Shown: positions 1 to 12,569, numbered from the stretch's first letter. The stretch is DNA of 64,000 nucleotides from Mycobacterium yunnanensis (GCF_025823185.1 NZ_JACKVK010000004.1:1-64000); one strand, 5' to 3'. Numbers and translations: made by a program. Notes: generated from the letters alone by a model not told the origin.

Positions 1-115
1 GTTACGGCGGCAACAGCGGTAGGGAAACGCCCGGTCCCATCCCGAACCCGGAAGCTAAGCCTACCAGCGCCAATGATACTGCCCACACGGGTGGAAAAGT
101 AGGACACCGCCGAAC
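1..115 (+). rRNA. rrf: 5S ribosomal RNA
   Basis: The sequence matches the mycobacterial 5S rRNA pattern: CCCGGTCCCATCCCGAACC near 30-50, then GGAAGCTAAGC, and GGGTGGAAAAGTAGGACACCG near the 3' end. The 5' end (GTTaCGGCGG) pairs with the 3' end (CCGCCGAAC) to close helix I with one bulged A. It is presumably the last gene of a 16S-23S-5S operon lying left of the window. The first base may be clipped by the window edge. A strong hairpin terminator follows within 10 bases. Confidence 0.95.
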
Positions 116-123
116 ACCCATTA

Positions 124-159
124 AGAATCACCCCCCACGTTCGCGTGGGGGGTGATTCT
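124..159 (+). terminator. rRNA operon terminator
   Basis: A perfect 16-bp stem (AGAATCACCCCCCACG and its complement) is closed by a TTCG tetraloop and followed by CATTTG. It lies 9 bases after the 5S gene. The very stable stem with a UUCG-type loop fits intrinsic termination of the rRNA operon; the T-tract is short, as is common in mycobacteria. Confidence 0.9.
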
Positions 160-257
160 CATTTGTCGACTTCGTCGAATTGAATTCACGTCGTCGCATG
201 GTGTCGAATGTCGCCGTATCCTCAGTCGGGGCGGTGAATGGAACAGGGAAGGCAGAC

Positions 258-1124
258 GTGGCTCAGGACACGCAACGCGGAGGCGACGACAACCGGCCTC
301 GGCGTACTCCCAGCGCCGGCGCACCCCGACGAGGAGCGAATGACTCCCGTCGCGGTTCAGCACCCGGTTCCGGATTCGGAGACCGTCGCGGCGCCCCGCG
401 CACCGGTGGCCCCGATCGTCCGCGGCGACCGGCGTCGCCCTCCGATGACCCCCGCTCGGACAAGAACGCACCACCCATTCCGCCCGACGTCGAGGCCAAG
501 CAACTTGCCCCCGACGTCCGCGGTGAATTGATGACCCTCGACAAGGCCACTGCCGATTACGTCGCCAAGCATCTGGTGGCCGCCGGCGACCTTCTCGACG
601 AGGACCCCGAACTGGCGCTCAAGCACGCCCAGGCAGCGCGGACCCGCTCGGGCCGCATCGCTGCCGTCCGCGAAGCCGTCGGCATCGCCGCCTATCACTG
701 CGGGGATTGGGCGCAGGCGCTCTCGGAGTTTCGGACCGCGCGACGCATGGGCAGCAAGTCTCCACTGCTGGCGCTGATCGCCGACTGCGAGCGTGGGGTA
801 GGCCGACCGCAACGCGCCATCGATCTGTCCCACACCCCGGAGGCCGAGGAGCTCACCGGGGACGATGCCGACGAATTGCGCATCGTCGTCGCGGGCGCCC
901 GGTCGGATCTCCGTCAGCACGAGCAGGCCCTGGCCGTGCTGTCCTCGCCCCCGCTGGACCCGGAGCGCACGGGCCTGACGGCGACCCGACTGTTCTACGC
1001 CTACGCCGACACCCTCCTCGCGCTCGGCCGCGCCGACGAGGCGCTGCAGTGGTTCCTCCACGCCGAGGCCGCCGACGTCGACGGTGTCACCGATGCCGAC
1101 GAGAGAATTACGGAGCTCAGCTGA
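258..1124 (+). CDS. TPR-repeat protein, Rv1691-like
   Basis: A 288-residue protein in the position of M. tuberculosis Rv1691. The first ~90 residues are a disordered Arg/Gly/Pro/Asp-rich tail. The rest is helical with tetratricopeptide-like repeats (AYHCGDWAQALSEFRTARR around 160-180, and FYAYADTLLALGRADEALQWF near the end). Such proteins usually act as protein-interaction scaffolds; no enzyme motif is visible. The GTG at 258 is preferred because GGGAAGG lies just upstream; an in-frame ATG at 180 lacks a ribosome site. The next gene starts one base after the stop, so the two are probably co-transcribed. The precise role is unknown. Confidence 0.85.
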   Translation: MAQDTQRGGDDNRPRRTPSAGAPRRGANDSRRGSAPGSGFGDRRGAPRTGGPDRPRRPASPSDDPRSDKNAPPIPPDVEAKQLAPDVRGELMTLDKATADYVAKHLVAAGDLLDEDPELALKHAQAARTRSGRIAAVREAVGIAAYHCGDWAQALSEFRTARRMGSKSPLLALIADCERGVGRPQRAIDLSHTPEAEELTGDDADELRIVVAGARSDLRQHEQALAVLSSPPLDPERTGLTATRLFYAYADTLLALGRADEALQWFLHAEAADVDGVTDADERITELS

Positions 1125-1125
1125 C

Positions 1126-2148
1126 GTGACGACACTTGTCCAGGAACACGACTGTCTGCTGCTGGACCTCGACGGCACCGTCTTCCGGGGACAACAGCCC
1201 ACCGAGGGTTCCGTCGAGACGTTGAAGGGCATCGGACCCCGCACGCTGTTCGTGACGAACAACGCGTCGCGCGGCTCCGACGACGTCGCCCAGAATCTCG
1301 TGGCGATGGGCTTCGACGCCAAGGCCGAGGATGTCGTCACCAGCGCGCAGAGCGCCGCGCGACTGTTGGCGACCCAAATGGATTCCGGCTCACGGGTTCT
1401 CGTCATCGGAACCGAGGCTCTTGCCGACGAGGTCCACAAGGTTGGCCTCGAGCCCGTTCGCAAGTTCGCCGACGAGCCGGCCGCAGTGGTACAGGGCCAT
1501 TCGCCGCAGACCGGGTGGGCCGACCTCGCCGAGGCCGCGCTCGCCATCCGCGACGGCGCTCTGTGGGTGGCGGCCAACGTGGACCGCACCCTGCCGTCCG
1601 AGGTCGGTTTGTTGCCGGGCAACGGGTCGATGGTCGCGGCGCTGGAGACCGCGACCGACCAGCGGCCGCAGGTGGCCGGCAAGCCGCAACCGCCACTGCT
1701 GCTCGACGCGCTCGCCCGTGGCGACTTCGAACACCCGTTGGTGATCGGTGACCGGCTCGACACCGACATCGCCGGCGCCAATGCCGCCGGCCTGCCCAGC
1801 CTGCTGGTGCTGACCGGCGTCAGCTCGGTCACCGACATGATCTACGCCGACGCCGCCGAGCGACCCAACTACCTGGCGGCAGATCTACGGTCGCTCAACG
1901 CCGACAGCGGCACGCTGCGGGTTGCCCCGCATCCGTCGTGGCGCGTCGAGGTCGGCCCGCAGGACGTCACCGTGTACTCGACCGGCCACGATGCGGAGGA
2001 TCCGCTGAGCATCGTGCGCGCAGTGGCCAGCACCGTGTGGGGGTCGAGCGTCGACGGGGTGCGGTTCGCCATCCTGGGCGGCGACCACACGGCACAGGAG
2101 GCGCTGCAGCGCTGCTCGCTGGCGGGACCGTCCGATCAGATAGCGTGA
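1126..2148 (+). CDS. HAD-IIA phosphatase, Rv1692-like glycerol-3-phosphate phosphatase
   Basis: A 340-residue HAD-superfamily phosphatase of the NagD/IIA subgroup. Motif I is DLDGTVF near residue 15, with DxD supplying nucleophile and acid. Motif II is VTNNAS, and the motif III/IV region is VIGDRLDTDIAGANAAG. The M. tuberculosis orthologue Rv1692 has been reported as a glycerol-3-phosphate phosphatase that recycles phospholipid head groups; the same role is inferred here from order and motifs. About 80 C-terminal residues form an extra domain. The GTG start at 1126 follows GGAGCTCAG. An ATG at 1084 in the same frame would overlap the TPR gene and is less likely. Confidence 0.88.
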   Translation: MTTLVQEHDCLLLDLDGTVFRGQQPTEGSVETLKGIGPRTLFVTNNASRGSDDVAQNLVAMGFDAKAEDVVTSAQSAARLLATQMDSGSRVLVIGTEALADEVHKVGLEPVRKFADEPAAVVQGHSPQTGWADLAEAALAIRDGALWVAANVDRTLPSEVGLLPGNGSMVAALETATDQRPQVAGKPQPPLLLDALARGDFEHPLVIGDRLDTDIAGANAAGLPSLLVLTGVSSVTDMIYADAAERPNYLAADLRSLNADSGTLRVAPHPSWRVEVGPQDVTVYSTGHDAEDPLSIVRAVASTVWGSSVDGVRFAILGGDHTAQEALQRCSLAGPSDQIA

Positions 2149-2156
2149 ACGGCGAG

Positions 2157-2324
2157 ATGACGACCGATCCCGAACAGATTCGCGCCAGGGTCGCGGCGCT
2201 GCTTGCCGAGCTTCCCGATCCGGCTGCCGACGATGCCGAACACGTCGACGTCGACGGCATCGCGGCGCGCCTGGAAGAGGCTCACGACCTGCTGGTTCGG
2301 GCGCTGGAATCCGTCGAGAGGTAA
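2157..2324 (+). CDS. Small conserved protein, Rv1693-like
   Basis: A 55-residue acidic, helical protein (RARVAALLAELPDP early, GIAARLEEAHDLLVRALESVER at the end). It sits between the HAD phosphatase and tlyA, where M. tuberculosis has the similarly short Rv1693. No domain or signal peptide is recognised; the amphipathic C-terminal helix suggests a protein-binding role. The ATG at 2157 was chosen; a GTG at 2145 overlapping the previous stop (GTGA) would add four residues. The function is unknown. Confidence 0.75.
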   Translation: MTTDPEQIRARVAALLAELPDPAADDAEHVDVDGIAARLEEAHDLLVRALESVER

Positions 2325-2331
2325 GCATCAG

Positions 2332-3141
2332 GTGACTCGGCGCGCTCGCGTTGATGCCGAGCTGGTCCGGCGTGGCCTGGCACGGTCCCGCCAGCAGGCG
2401 GCGGAGATGATCGATGCCGGTCGGGTGCGCATCGACGGCATGCCCGCCGCCAAGCCTGCCACCGCCGTCACCGCCGACGCCAAGTTGACCGTCACCGGAG
2501 CCGACGAGCGCACGTGGGTGTCGCGGGGCGCCCACAAGCTCATCGGCGCCCTCGACGCCTTCGGTGTCACGGTGGCCGACCGGCGCTGTCTGGACGCCGG
2601 CGCGTCGACCGGCGGCTTCACCCAGGTGCTGCTGGACCGCGGCGCCACCGAGGTGGTCGCCGCCGACGTCGGCTACGGCCAGCTGGCCTGGCCGTTGCGC
2701 TCCGATGATCGCGTCGTGGTGATGGAGCGGACGAATGTCCGCACGCTGACTGCCGAGGCCATCGGCGGGCCGGTGGATCTGATCGTCGCCGACCTGTCGT
2801 TCATATCCCTGGCGACGGTGCTGCCCGCGCTGGTGTCCTGCGCGTCGGACGGCGCCGATATCGTTCCCATGGTGAAGCCACAATTCGAGGTCGGCAAGGC
2901 ACGGGTGGGACCCGGCGGTGTCGTGTCGGATCCCGCGATCAGGGCCGACGCGGTCCTCTCGGTCGCCCGGCGGGCCGCCGAGTTGGGGTGGCATGCCGTC
3001 GACGTCACGTCGAGCCCGCTCCCCGGGCCGTCGGGCAACGTCGAATTCTTCCTGCGCCTGCGCGCGCAGACCGACCGTCCACTCCTGGGCGAGTACCTGG
3101 AGCACGCCGTACGACGAGCGATCGAAGAAGGGCCACAATGA
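2332..3141 (+). CDS. tlyA: 16S/23S rRNA 2'-O-methyltransferase TlyA
   Basis: A 269-residue TlyA: an N-terminal S4 RNA-binding domain ([25 protein letters not shown]) and an FtsJ-type Rossmann methyltransferase ([20 protein letters not shown] binds S-adenosylmethionine). In mycobacteria TlyA adds 2'-O-methyl groups to 16S C1409 and 23S C1920, which is needed for capreomycin/viomycin sensitivity. Length matches the family (about 268). The GTG at 2332 follows GAGAGG at about 10 bases. The stop overlaps the nadK start (ATGA), so the two are translationally coupled. Confidence 0.95.
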   Translation: MTRRARVDAELVRRGLARSRQQAAEMIDAGRVRIDGMPAAKPATAVTADAKLTVTGADERTWVSRGAHKLIGALDAFGVTVADRRCLDAGASTGGFTQVLLDRGATEVVAADVGYGQLAWPLRSDDRVVVMERTNVRTLTAEAIGGPVDLIVADLSFISLATVLPALVSCASDGADIVPMVKPQFEVGKARVGPGGVVSDPAIRADAVLSVARRAAELGWHAVDVTSSPLPGPSGNVEFFLRLRAQTDRPLLGEYLEHAVRRAIEEGPQ

Positions 3142-4070
3142 CCGGCGAACGCCAGGTGCTGCTCGTCGTCCACACCGGCCGTGACGAGGCCACCGAGACC
3201 GCTCGCCGAGTGGAGAAGGTGCTCAGCGAGAACGGGATCGGGCTACGCGTGCTGGCCGCCGAGCAGGTCGACCACCAGCCGTTGCACAGCCCGGCCGAAA
3301 TCGTGAACACGATCGGTCCCGAGATTCAGGTCGTCGACGCCGACGAGCGCGCGGCGGAGGGCTGCGAGATGGTGCTCGTGCTCGGCGGGGACGGCACGTT
3401 CCTGCGCGCCGCCGAACTCGCCCGCAACGTCGAGATCCCGGTGCTCGGGGTCAACCTCGGCCGCATCGGCTTCCTCGCCGAGGCCGAGGCCGGTGCCATC
3501 GACACCGTGCTGAATCAGGTGATCACCCGCAACTACAGCGTCGAGAATCGCATGACCCTCGACATCGTCGTGCGCGTCGACGGCAAGATCACGCAGCGCG
3601 GATGGGCGCTCAACGAGGCCAGTCTGGAGAAGGGGCCCCGATTGGGCGTTCTCGGCGTCGTCCTGGAGGTCGACGGCAGGCCCGTGTCGACCTTCGGATG
3701 CGACGGCGTGCTGGTGTCCACTCCGACCGGGTCGACCGCGTATGCCTTCTCCGCCGGCGGACCCATTCTGTGGCCCGATCTCGAGTCGATCCTGGTCGTC
3801 CCCAACAACGCGCATGCGTTGTTCGCCCGGCCCATGGTGACAAGCCCGGACGCGTCGATCGCGATCGAGGTCGAGGCCTCCGGATACGACGCGATGGTGT
3901 TCTGCGACGGTCGGCGCAAGATGGAGGTGCCCGCGGGCGGACGCCTGGAGGTGACCCGCTGCGGCACCCCGCTGAAGTGGATTCGGTTGGACAGCGCACC
4001 GTTCACCGACCGACTGGTACGCAAGTTCCAGTTACCGGTCACCGGCTGGCGGGGGCACAGTGCTCGCTGA
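3138..4070 (+). CDS. nadK: NAD kinase
   Basis: A 310-residue NAD kinase (PpnK, Rv1695-like) that phosphorylates NAD to NADP in the cytoplasm. The signature [14 protein letters not shown] is near residue 80 and the NAD-binding [16 protein letters not shown] segment near 195. Length agrees with the mycobacterial enzyme (about 307). The ATG overlaps the tlyA stop, and the gene overlaps recN by 11 bases, so tlyA-nadK-recN form a tight cluster conserved across actinobacteria. Confidence 0.96.
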   Translation: MTGERQVLLVVHTGRDEATETARRVEKVLSENGIGLRVLAAEQVDHQPLHSPAEIVNTIGPEIQVVDADERAAEGCEMVLVLGGDGTFLRAAELARNVEIPVLGVNLGRIGFLAEAEAGAIDTVLNQVITRNYSVENRMTLDIVVRVDGKITQRGWALNEASLEKGPRLGVLGVVLEVDGRPVSTFGCDGVLVSTPTGSTAYAFSAGGPILWPDLESILVVPNNAHALFARPMVTSPDASIAIEVEASGYDAMVFCDGRRKMEVPAGGRLEVTRCGTPLKWIRLDSAPFTDRLVRKFQLPVTGWRGHSAR

Positions 4071-5823
4071 GATCAGAATCACCGAACTCGGCGCCATCAG
4101 GGCCGCGACCGCCGAATTCGACCGTGGCCTCACCGTGTTGACGGGGGAGACCGGCGCCGGCAAGACGATGGTCGTCACGGGCCTGCATCTGTTGGGCGGC
4201 GCCCGGGCCGACGCCAGTCGCGTCCGGACCGGCTCGGAACGCGCCGTCGTGGAGGGCCGCTTCACGACCACCGAACTGCAGGGCACGGTCGCCGAGCGGA
4301 TCGACGAGATCTTGGATTCCTCCGGTGCGGACCGCGACGACGACGGCAGCGTCATCGCCGCCCGGTCGGTCAGTCGCGACGGTCCGTCGCGCGCCTATCT
4401 GGGCGGTCGCAGCGTGCCGGCCAAGTCGTTGAGCACCTTCACCACCGAAGTCCTTGCGCTGCATGGGCAGAACGACCAGCTGCGACTCATGCGCTCCGAC
4501 GAGCAGCGTGCGGCGCTCGACCGGTTCGCCGACGTCGACGCCCCCCTGGCGCGGTACCGAGCACATCGCGACGAGTGGCTGACCCTGCGCCGGGATCTGG
4601 CCGACCGCCGAGGTCGGGCGCGCGAGCTGGCGTTGGAGGCCGACCGGTTGCAGTTCGGGCTCGGTGAGATCGACGCCGTCGCCCCGCAACTCGGCGAGGA
4701 CGACGCGCTGGTGGCCGACATCCGCAGGCTTTCGGAGTTGGACGCGTTGCGCGACGCCGCGCAAGTCGCTCGCGTCGCGCTGTCCGGCGAGCTGGACGAC
4801 CCCACCCAGGGGGTGTCGGCGGTCGACGGGATCGGCCAGGCCAAGTCGGCGCTTCAGGCGACCGACGACGCCGCGTTGCGCGCGCTCGGCGACCGGCTCG
4901 GCGAGGCGCTGGCCGTCGTCGGTGACGTCGCGGGGGAGCTCGGTGACTATCTTGCCGAATTACCCAGCGATGCAAGTACTTTGGAAGGCAAGCTGGCCCG
5001 TCAGGGTGAGCTGCGCAACCTCACCCGCAAGTACGCCGCCGACGTCGACGGCGTGCTGGCCTGGGCGGAGGACGCGCGCGGCCGGCTGGCTCAGCTCGAC
5101 GTGTCCGAGGAGGGGCTGGCCGCGCTGCAGCAGCGTGTGGACGCTCTGGAGGCCAAGGTCGTGGCCGCGTCCGCCGAGGTCACCAAGGTGCGAACCAAGG
5201 CTGCCAAGGCGATGGCCAAGGCGGTGACCGCCGAGCTGGCCGGGCTGGCGATGTCGGGGGCGGGATTCAGCATCGCGCTCGGCCCGCTGCTGGCCAGGGC
5301 CGACGACTCGGCGCCCCTGACGCTGCCGACCGGCGAGGTGGTCCACGCGGGCCACGACGGCGTCGACGCCGTCGAGTTCGGCTTCATGCCGCATTCCGGA
5401 TCCGACGCGTTGCCGTTGGCCAAGAGCGCCTCAGGTGGCGAGCTGTCTCGCGTCATGCTGGCCCTCGAAGTGGTGCTGGCCGCATCGGCCGAGGGCACCA
5501 CCATGGTGTTCGACGAGGTCGACGCCGGCGTCGGCGGCCGGGCGGCGGTGCAGATCGGGCGGCGGTTGGCCAAACTGGCCCGCACGCACCAGGTCATCGT
5601 GGTGACCCACCTGCCACAGGTGGCCGCGTACGCCGACGTCCACCTCGTCGTCGACAGCGGTTCCGGCAAGGGCAAGTCGAGCGAGGTGCGCCGGCTGGAG
5701 GACGACGACCGGGTTGGCGAGCTGGCCCGAATGCTGGCCGGTTTGGGGGAGTCCGACAGTGGCCGCGCGCACGCGCGCGAGCTGCTGGAGGGGGCGCAGA
5801 AGGAAGCAGCGGCGGCGGAGTGA
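4060..5823 (+). CDS. recN: DNA repair protein RecN
   Basis: A 587-residue SMC-like ATPase for double-strand-break repair. Walker A is GETGAGKTM at about 27-35. A central ~300-residue region rich in heptads ([33 protein letters not shown]) forms the coiled coil. The C-terminal half has the signature [14 protein letters not shown] and Walker [14 protein letters not shown]. The length equals that of M. tuberculosis RecN. The GTG at 4060 lies inside the end of nadK. No SOS box of the mycobacterial type was found before it, so expression is probably operon-driven. Confidence 0.96.
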   Translation: MLAEIRITELGAIRAATAEFDRGLTVLTGETGAGKTMVVTGLHLLGGARADASRVRTGSERAVVEGRFTTTELQGTVAERIDEILDSSGADRDDDGSVIAARSVSRDGPSRAYLGGRSVPAKSLSTFTTEVLALHGQNDQLRLMRSDEQRAALDRFADVDAPLARYRAHRDEWLTLRRDLADRRGRARELALEADRLQFGLGEIDAVAPQLGEDDALVADIRRLSELDALRDAAQVARVALSGELDDPTQGVSAVDGIGQAKSALQATDDAALRALGDRLGEALAVVGDVAGELGDYLAELPSDASTLEGKLARQGELRNLTRKYAADVDGVLAWAEDARGRLAQLDVSEEGLAALQQRVDALEAKVVAASAEVTKVRTKAAKAMAKAVTAELAGLAMSGAGFSIALGPLLARADDSAPLTLPTGEVVHAGHDGVDAVEFGFMPHSGSDALPLAKSASGGELSRVMLALEVVLAASAEGTTMVFDEVDAGVGGRAAVQIGRRLAKLARTHQVIVVTHLPQVAAYADVHLVVDSGSGKGKSSEVRRLEDDDRVGELARMLAGLGESDSGRAHARELLEGAQKEAAAAE

Positions 5824-5935
5824 CCCGAGGGGGCGATGCTCGATCGTGTTGCAGATGTGACAGAACGTAACTTCTGAGGCTGGTGGTACGGCGCGCCTCC
5901 ACCTCAACTTGAGGGTTCGCCGACAGAATCCCCCC

Positions 5936-7120
5936 ATGAAGATGTCAGCGCTCCTCTCCCGTAATGCCGGCTCACGACCCGGCGTGACCGGCACGGCCCG
6001 CGTCGACCGCGACATCGACCGCTTGCTCCGACGCGTCGGCCCCGGCGACGTCGTCGTCATGGACGCCCTCGACCTCGACCGCATCACCGCCGACGCCCTC
6101 GTCCACGCCAACATCGCCGGCGTGGTCAACGCGTCGCCGTCGATCTCCGGCCGCTACCCCAATCTCGGCCCGGAGGTGCTCGTCGCCAACGGGGTCGTCC
6201 TGATCGACGAGGCGGGCCCGGAGATCTTCAAGAAGATCAAGGACGGCAGCAAGGTCCGGTTGCACAACGGCGGGGTCTACTCCGGCGACCGACGCCTCGC
6301 GCTGGGCACCGAGCGCACCGACGAAGAGATCCACGACCTCATGCACGAGGCCAAGAGCGGTCTGGTCTCGCACCTCGAAGCCTTCGCCGGCAACACCATC
6401 GAATTCATCCGCAGCGAGAGCCCGTTGCTGATCGACGGCATGGGCATCCCCGACATCGACGTCGACCTGCACCGCAGGCACGTCGTCATCGTCGCCGACG
6501 AGGCCGACGCCGCCGACGACCTCAAGGCGCTCAAGCCGTTCATCAAGGAATACCAACCCGTTCTGGTCGGCGTGGGCTCCGGCGCCGACGTGCTACGCCG
6601 GGCCGGACACCGGCCCGCGTTGATCGTCGGCGATCCCGAGGAGATGAGCGTCGAGGTGCTGCGGTCCGGCGCACAGGTAGTGCTGCCCGCCGACGCCGAC
6701 GGACACGCCAAGGGGCTCGAGCGCATCCAGGATCTGGGCGTTGGGGCCATGACGTTCCCCGCCGCCGGGTCGGCCGCCGACCTCGCCATGCTGCTGTGCG
6801 ACCACCACGGCGCCTCGCTGATCGTGACCGCAGGCCACAACGCCAGCATCGAGGAGTTCTTCGACCGCTCGCGGCAGCAGAGCAACCCCTCGATGTTCCT
6901 GACCCGCCTCAAGGTTGGCGAGAAGCTGGTCGACGCCAAGGCCGTCGCGACGCTCTACCGCAGCCGTGTCTCCGGCGGTGCCATCGCCCTGCTGGTGCTC
7001 GCCATGCTGATCGCCGTCATCGCCGCCCTGTGGGTGTCGCGCGCCGACACCGTCGTCATCGAATGGGTCACCCAGTACTGGAACCAGTTCTCCCTGTGGG
7101 TGCAGGGCCTGGTCACCTGA
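5936..7120 (+). CDS. steA: SteA-like septum protein, Rv1697-type
   Basis: A 394-residue protein matching Rv1697 along its length. It has a thiamin-pyrophosphokinase-like fold (VIVADEADAADDLKALKPFIKEYQPVLVGVG, then LIVGDPEEMS) and a single C-terminal membrane helix (AIALLVLAMLIAVIAALWVS). Corynebacterium SteA works with SteB at the division septum to control cell-wall hydrolysis; that role is inferred for this pair. The ATG at 5936 is chosen for homology to the known N-terminus (KMSALLSRN); ATG 5942 is possible. The 112 bases after recN probably hold a promoter, since no overlap is present. The next gene is its usual partner. Confidence 0.88.
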   Translation: MKMSALLSRNAGSRPGVTGTARVDRDIDRLLRRVGPGDVVVMDALDLDRITADALVHANIAGVVNASPSISGRYPNLGPEVLVANGVVLIDEAGPEIFKKIKDGSKVRLHNGGVYSGDRRLALGTERTDEEIHDLMHEAKSGLVSHLEAFAGNTIEFIRSESPLLIDGMGIPDIDVDLHRRHVVIVADEADAADDLKALKPFIKEYQPVLVGVGSGADVLRRAGHRPALIVGDPEEMSVEVLRSGAQVVLPADADGHAKGLERIQDLGVGAMTFPAAGSAADLAMLLCDHHGASLIVTAGHNASIEEFFDRSRQQSNPSMFLTRLKVGEKLVDAKAVATLYRSRVSGGAIALLVLAMLIAVIAALWVSRADTVVIEWVTQYWNQFSLWVQGLVT

Positions 7121-7150
7121 CCCACCGGTTAGCCACTTCTCGGAGGTTTC

Positions 7151-8092
7151 GTGATTTCCCTGCGCTCGCACGCCATCTCGCTCGCGGCGGTCTTCCTCGC
7201 GTTGGCGATCGGCGTGGCCCTGGGGTCGGGCTTGTTGTCCAACACGCTGCTGGCGGGCCTCAAGGACGACAAGGCCCAGATGCAGAACCAGATCAACGGG
7301 CTCACCGATGAGAAGAACGCTCTCAACCAAAAGCTTGGTGCGGCTAATGACTTCGACGCCCAAATGTCACCGCGGATCATCCGGGACGCCTTGAAGGGCA
7401 AGTCGGTGATGGTGTTCCGGACCCCCGATGCCGTCGACGACGACGTCACCGCACTCTCGCGGCTGGTGGGAGAAGCCGGCGGCGTGGTCGCCGGGACGAT
7501 CGGTCTGACCCAGGAGTTCGTCGACGCCAACTCCTCGGAGAAGTTGCTGTCGGTGGTCAATTCGCCGATCGTGCCCGCCGGCCGCCAGCTCAGCACCACG
7601 TCGATCGACCAGGGGTCGCAGGCCGGAGACCTGCTCGGCATCGCGCTGCTGACCGGGAAGGACCCCGCCGCACCTGCCGTCGACGACGCGCAGCGCGACG
7701 CCGTGCTGACCGCCCTTCGCGACACCGGCTTCCTGACCTACGGCACCGAGCGCATCGGCCCCGCGGACACCGCCCTGATCGTCACCGGTGGCGGGCTGGC
7801 CGACGACGCAGGCAACCAGGGCTCGACGGTCGCCCGCTTCGCGGCCGGTCTGGCTCCCCACGGGGTCGGCACGCTGCTGGCCGGCCGGGACGGCTCGGCC
7901 ACCGGAACGGGCGCCGTCTCGGTCGTCCGATCCGACACCGGTCTCGCCGCAGCGATCGCCACCGTCGACGACGTCGAGCGGTCCTCGGGCCGCATCACCG
8001 CGGTCCTGGGACTACAGGAGATGGCCAACGGCGGCCGCCCCGGGCAGTACGGCACGGGCCGTGGCGCGTCGTCGCTGACCCTGGCCCAGTAG
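7151..8092 (+). CDS. mctB: MctB/SteB-like envelope protein, Rv1698-type
   Basis: A 313-residue envelope protein with an N-terminal hydrophobic signal or anchor (residues 8-30, ISLAAVFLALAIGVALGSG), then a short coiled coil (QMQNQINGLTDEKNALNQKL) and an extracytoplasmic alpha/beta domain. In M. tuberculosis the orthologue is MctB, reported as an outer-membrane protein limiting copper. In Corynebacterium the homologue SteB partners SteA at the septum. The GTG at 7151 follows CGGAGG by 4 bases. The SteA-MctB spacing of 30 bases implies one transcript. Confidence 0.88.
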   Translation: MISLRSHAISLAAVFLALAIGVALGSGLLSNTLLAGLKDDKAQMQNQINGLTDEKNALNQKLGAANDFDAQMSPRIIRDALKGKSVMVFRTPDAVDDDVTALSRLVGEAGGVVAGTIGLTQEFVDANSSEKLLSVVNSPIVPAGRQLSTTSIDQGSQAGDLLGIALLTGKDPAAPAVDDAQRDAVLTALRDTGFLTYGTERIGPADTALIVTGGGLADDAGNQGSTVARFAAGLAPHGVGTLLAGRDGSATGTGAVSVVRSDTGLAAAIATVDDVERSSGRITAVLGLQEMANGGRPGQYGTGRGASSLTLAQ

Positions 8093-8141
8093 CAGGGGTG
8101 TGACCGGCGCGTCCGTCCCCACTCGTCGCCGTCGGTGTTAG

Positions 8142-10556
<2,415 letters not shown>

Positions 10557-10560
<4 letters not shown>

Positions 10561-11507
10561 CCACCGCGGTAGGGGCCCTCGACGGTCAGCTGCAGGGGTA
10601 CCTCGACCACCTGACCATCGAACGCGGGGTGGCCGCCAACACGCTGAGCTCCTACCGGCGAGATCTGCGCCGCTATCTGGCCCACCTCACCGCGCGGGGC
10701 GTCGACGATCTGGCCGACGTGACCGAGGAACACGTCACCGACTTCCTGGTGTCGCTGCGCGTGGGTGACGCCGACCTGGGCATCACGCCGCTGTCGGCGG
10801 TGTCGGCCGCCCGCACCCTCATCGCCGTGCGCGGCTTTCACCGCTTCGCCGTCGCCGAGGGGCTGACCACCGACGACGTCGCCCGCGGGGTGAAGCCGCC
10901 GACCCCCACCCGTCGCCTGCCCAAGAGCATCAGCGTCGACGACGTCGTCGCGCTGCTCGAGGGTGCGGGCGGCGACGGTGAGACCGACGGGCCGCTGGCG
11001 CTGCGCAACCGCGCCCTGCTCGAGGTGCTGTACTCCACCGGAGCCCGCATCTCCGAGGCCGTCGGTCTCGACGTGGACGACGTGGACGTCCAGTCGCGAT
11101 CGGTGCTGCTGCGCGGCAAGGGCGGCAAACAGCGGTTGGTGCCCATCGGCAGGCCCGCCGTCAGCGCCCTCGACGCCTACTTGGTGCGCGGCCGCCCCGA
11201 CCTGGCACGGCGCGGTAAGGGCGCCGCGGGCGCCATCTTCCTCAACTCCCGCGGCGGTCGCCTGTCCCGCCAAAGCGCCTGGCAGGTGTTGCAGGACGCC
11301 GCGGAACGGGCCGGCATCTCCGCGTCGGTGTCGCCCCACACGCTGCGGCACTCCTTCGCCACGCATCTGCTGGAGGGCGGCGCCGACGTCCGCGTCGTGC
11401 AGGAGTTGCTCGGCCACGCCTCGGTCACCACGACGCAGATCTACACGCTCGTCACGGTGTCCGCGCTGCGGGAGGTCTGGGCCGGCGCGCACCCCCGAGC
11501 CCGCTGA
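10557..11507 (+). CDS. xerD: Site-specific tyrosine recombinase XerD
   Basis: A 316-residue tyrosine recombinase that resolves chromosome dimers at dif with XerC. It has the N-terminal SAM-like core-binding domain ([22 protein letters not shown]) and the catalytic domain with Arg (STGARISEA), Lys (GKGGKQR), HxLRH ([15 protein letters not shown]), second His ([13 protein letters not shown]) and the nucleophilic Tyr. Length is normal (about 311), and position beside the ScpAB/ParA genes matches Rv1701, so it is the housekeeping recombinase rather than an integrase of a mobile element. Confidence 0.95.
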
Positions 11508-11645
11508 CCGTGGCTCGACACGGTCGTCGGTATTCGCATCTGCCGAGGCGTCGCACGACAAGCTCGTCTAGCCGGCCGCGCGGGTCTGACGTACGCAGCG
11601 TTCCCATCCCGTTAAACTCCAAGCGATGTTCGCCAAGCCCGAGGG

Positions 11646-12569
11646 ATGCCTGACCGGCGGCGGTCCCGCGTGACCGACGACGCTGGTACCACCGACGGCG
11701 CGGGCGTCTCGGAGGCGACGGTTGGCACCGAGACGGTCGGACTGACGGGCCGCCCGCCCCGGCCGATCCCCGAGCCCAAGCCGCGGAGCATGCACGGCCC
11801 GGCCAAGGTCATCGCGATGTGCAACCAGAAGGGCGGCGTCGGCAAGACGACGTCGACCATCAACCTGGGGGCCAGCCTCGCCGAATACGGCCGTCGGGTG
11901 TTGCTGGTCGACCTCGATCCGCAGGGTGCGCTCTCGGCAGGTCTCGGCGTGCCGCACTACGAACTGGACCAGACCGTCCACAACCTGCTGATCGAGCCGC
12001 GGGTGTCGGTGGAGGACGTCCTGATCAAGACCCGCGTCAAGGGTCTGGACCTGCTGCCAAGCAACATCGACCTGTCCGCGGCGGAGATCCAGCTGGTCAA
12101 CGAGGTGGGCCGGGAGCACTCCCTGTCCCGGGCGCTGCATCCGGTGCTGGACCGCTACGACTACGTGCTGATCGACTGCCAGCCGTCGCTGGGCCTGCTG
12201 ACCGTCAACGGGTTGGCCTGCGCGGACAGCGTCATCATCCCCACCGAGTGCGAGTACTTCTCGCTGCGCGGACTGGCGTTGCTCACCGACACGGTGACCA
12301 AGGTCAAGGAACGCCTCAACCCGAAGCTGGACATCGGCGGCATCCTGATCACTCGGTATGACCCGCGCACCGTCAACTCCCGTGAGGTGATGGCGAGGGT
12401 GCTGCAGCAGTTCGGCGATTTGGTGTTCGACACCGTCATCACCAGGACCGTCCGCTTCCCGGAAACCAGCGTCGCCGGTGAGCCCATCACCACCTGGGCG
12501 CCCAAATCGACTGGCGCACAGTCCTACCGGTCGCTGGCGCGTGAGGTCATCGACCGGTTCGGCGCGTGA
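11646..12569 (+). CDS. ParA/Soj-like ATPase, Rv1708-type
   Basis: A 307-residue ParA-family ATPase. A disordered ~55-residue N-terminus precedes the deviant Walker A CNQKGGVGKTTSTINLG, then LLVDLDPQGALSAGLG and the Walker B region YVLIDCQPSLGLLTVNGL. ParA proteins use ATP-dependent dimerisation on DNA to position chromosomes or protein complexes. No ParB gene is adjacent; instead scpA overlaps by GTGA, suggesting a role with SMC-ScpAB. The start is uncertain: ATG 11646 or GTG 11670. A TAAACT box at 11613-11618 may be the -10 element of the ParA-scpAB-rluB-cmk-der transcript. Confidence 0.9.
   Translation: MPDRRRSRVTDDAGTTDGAGVSEATVGTETVGLTGRPPRPIPEPKPRSMHGPAKVIAMCNQKGGVGKTTSTINLGASLAEYGRRVLLVDLDPQGALSAGLGVPHYELDQTVHNLLIEPRVSVEDVLIKTRVKGLDLLPSNIDLSAAEIQLVNEVGREHSLSRALHPVLDRYDYVLIDCQPSLGLLTVNGLACADSVIIPTECEYFSLRGLALLTDTVTKVKERLNPKLDIGGILITRYDPRTVNSREVMARVLQQFGDLVFDTVITRTVRFPETSVAGEPITTWAPKSTGAQSYRSLAREVIDRFGA

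Noticed and set aside
357..1838. A long open frame on the minus strand antisense to the TPR and HAD genes
   Set aside because: It is rich in Ser/Arg/Ala without any domain, and the plus strand codes clear families here; GC-rich DNA opens such antisense frames.
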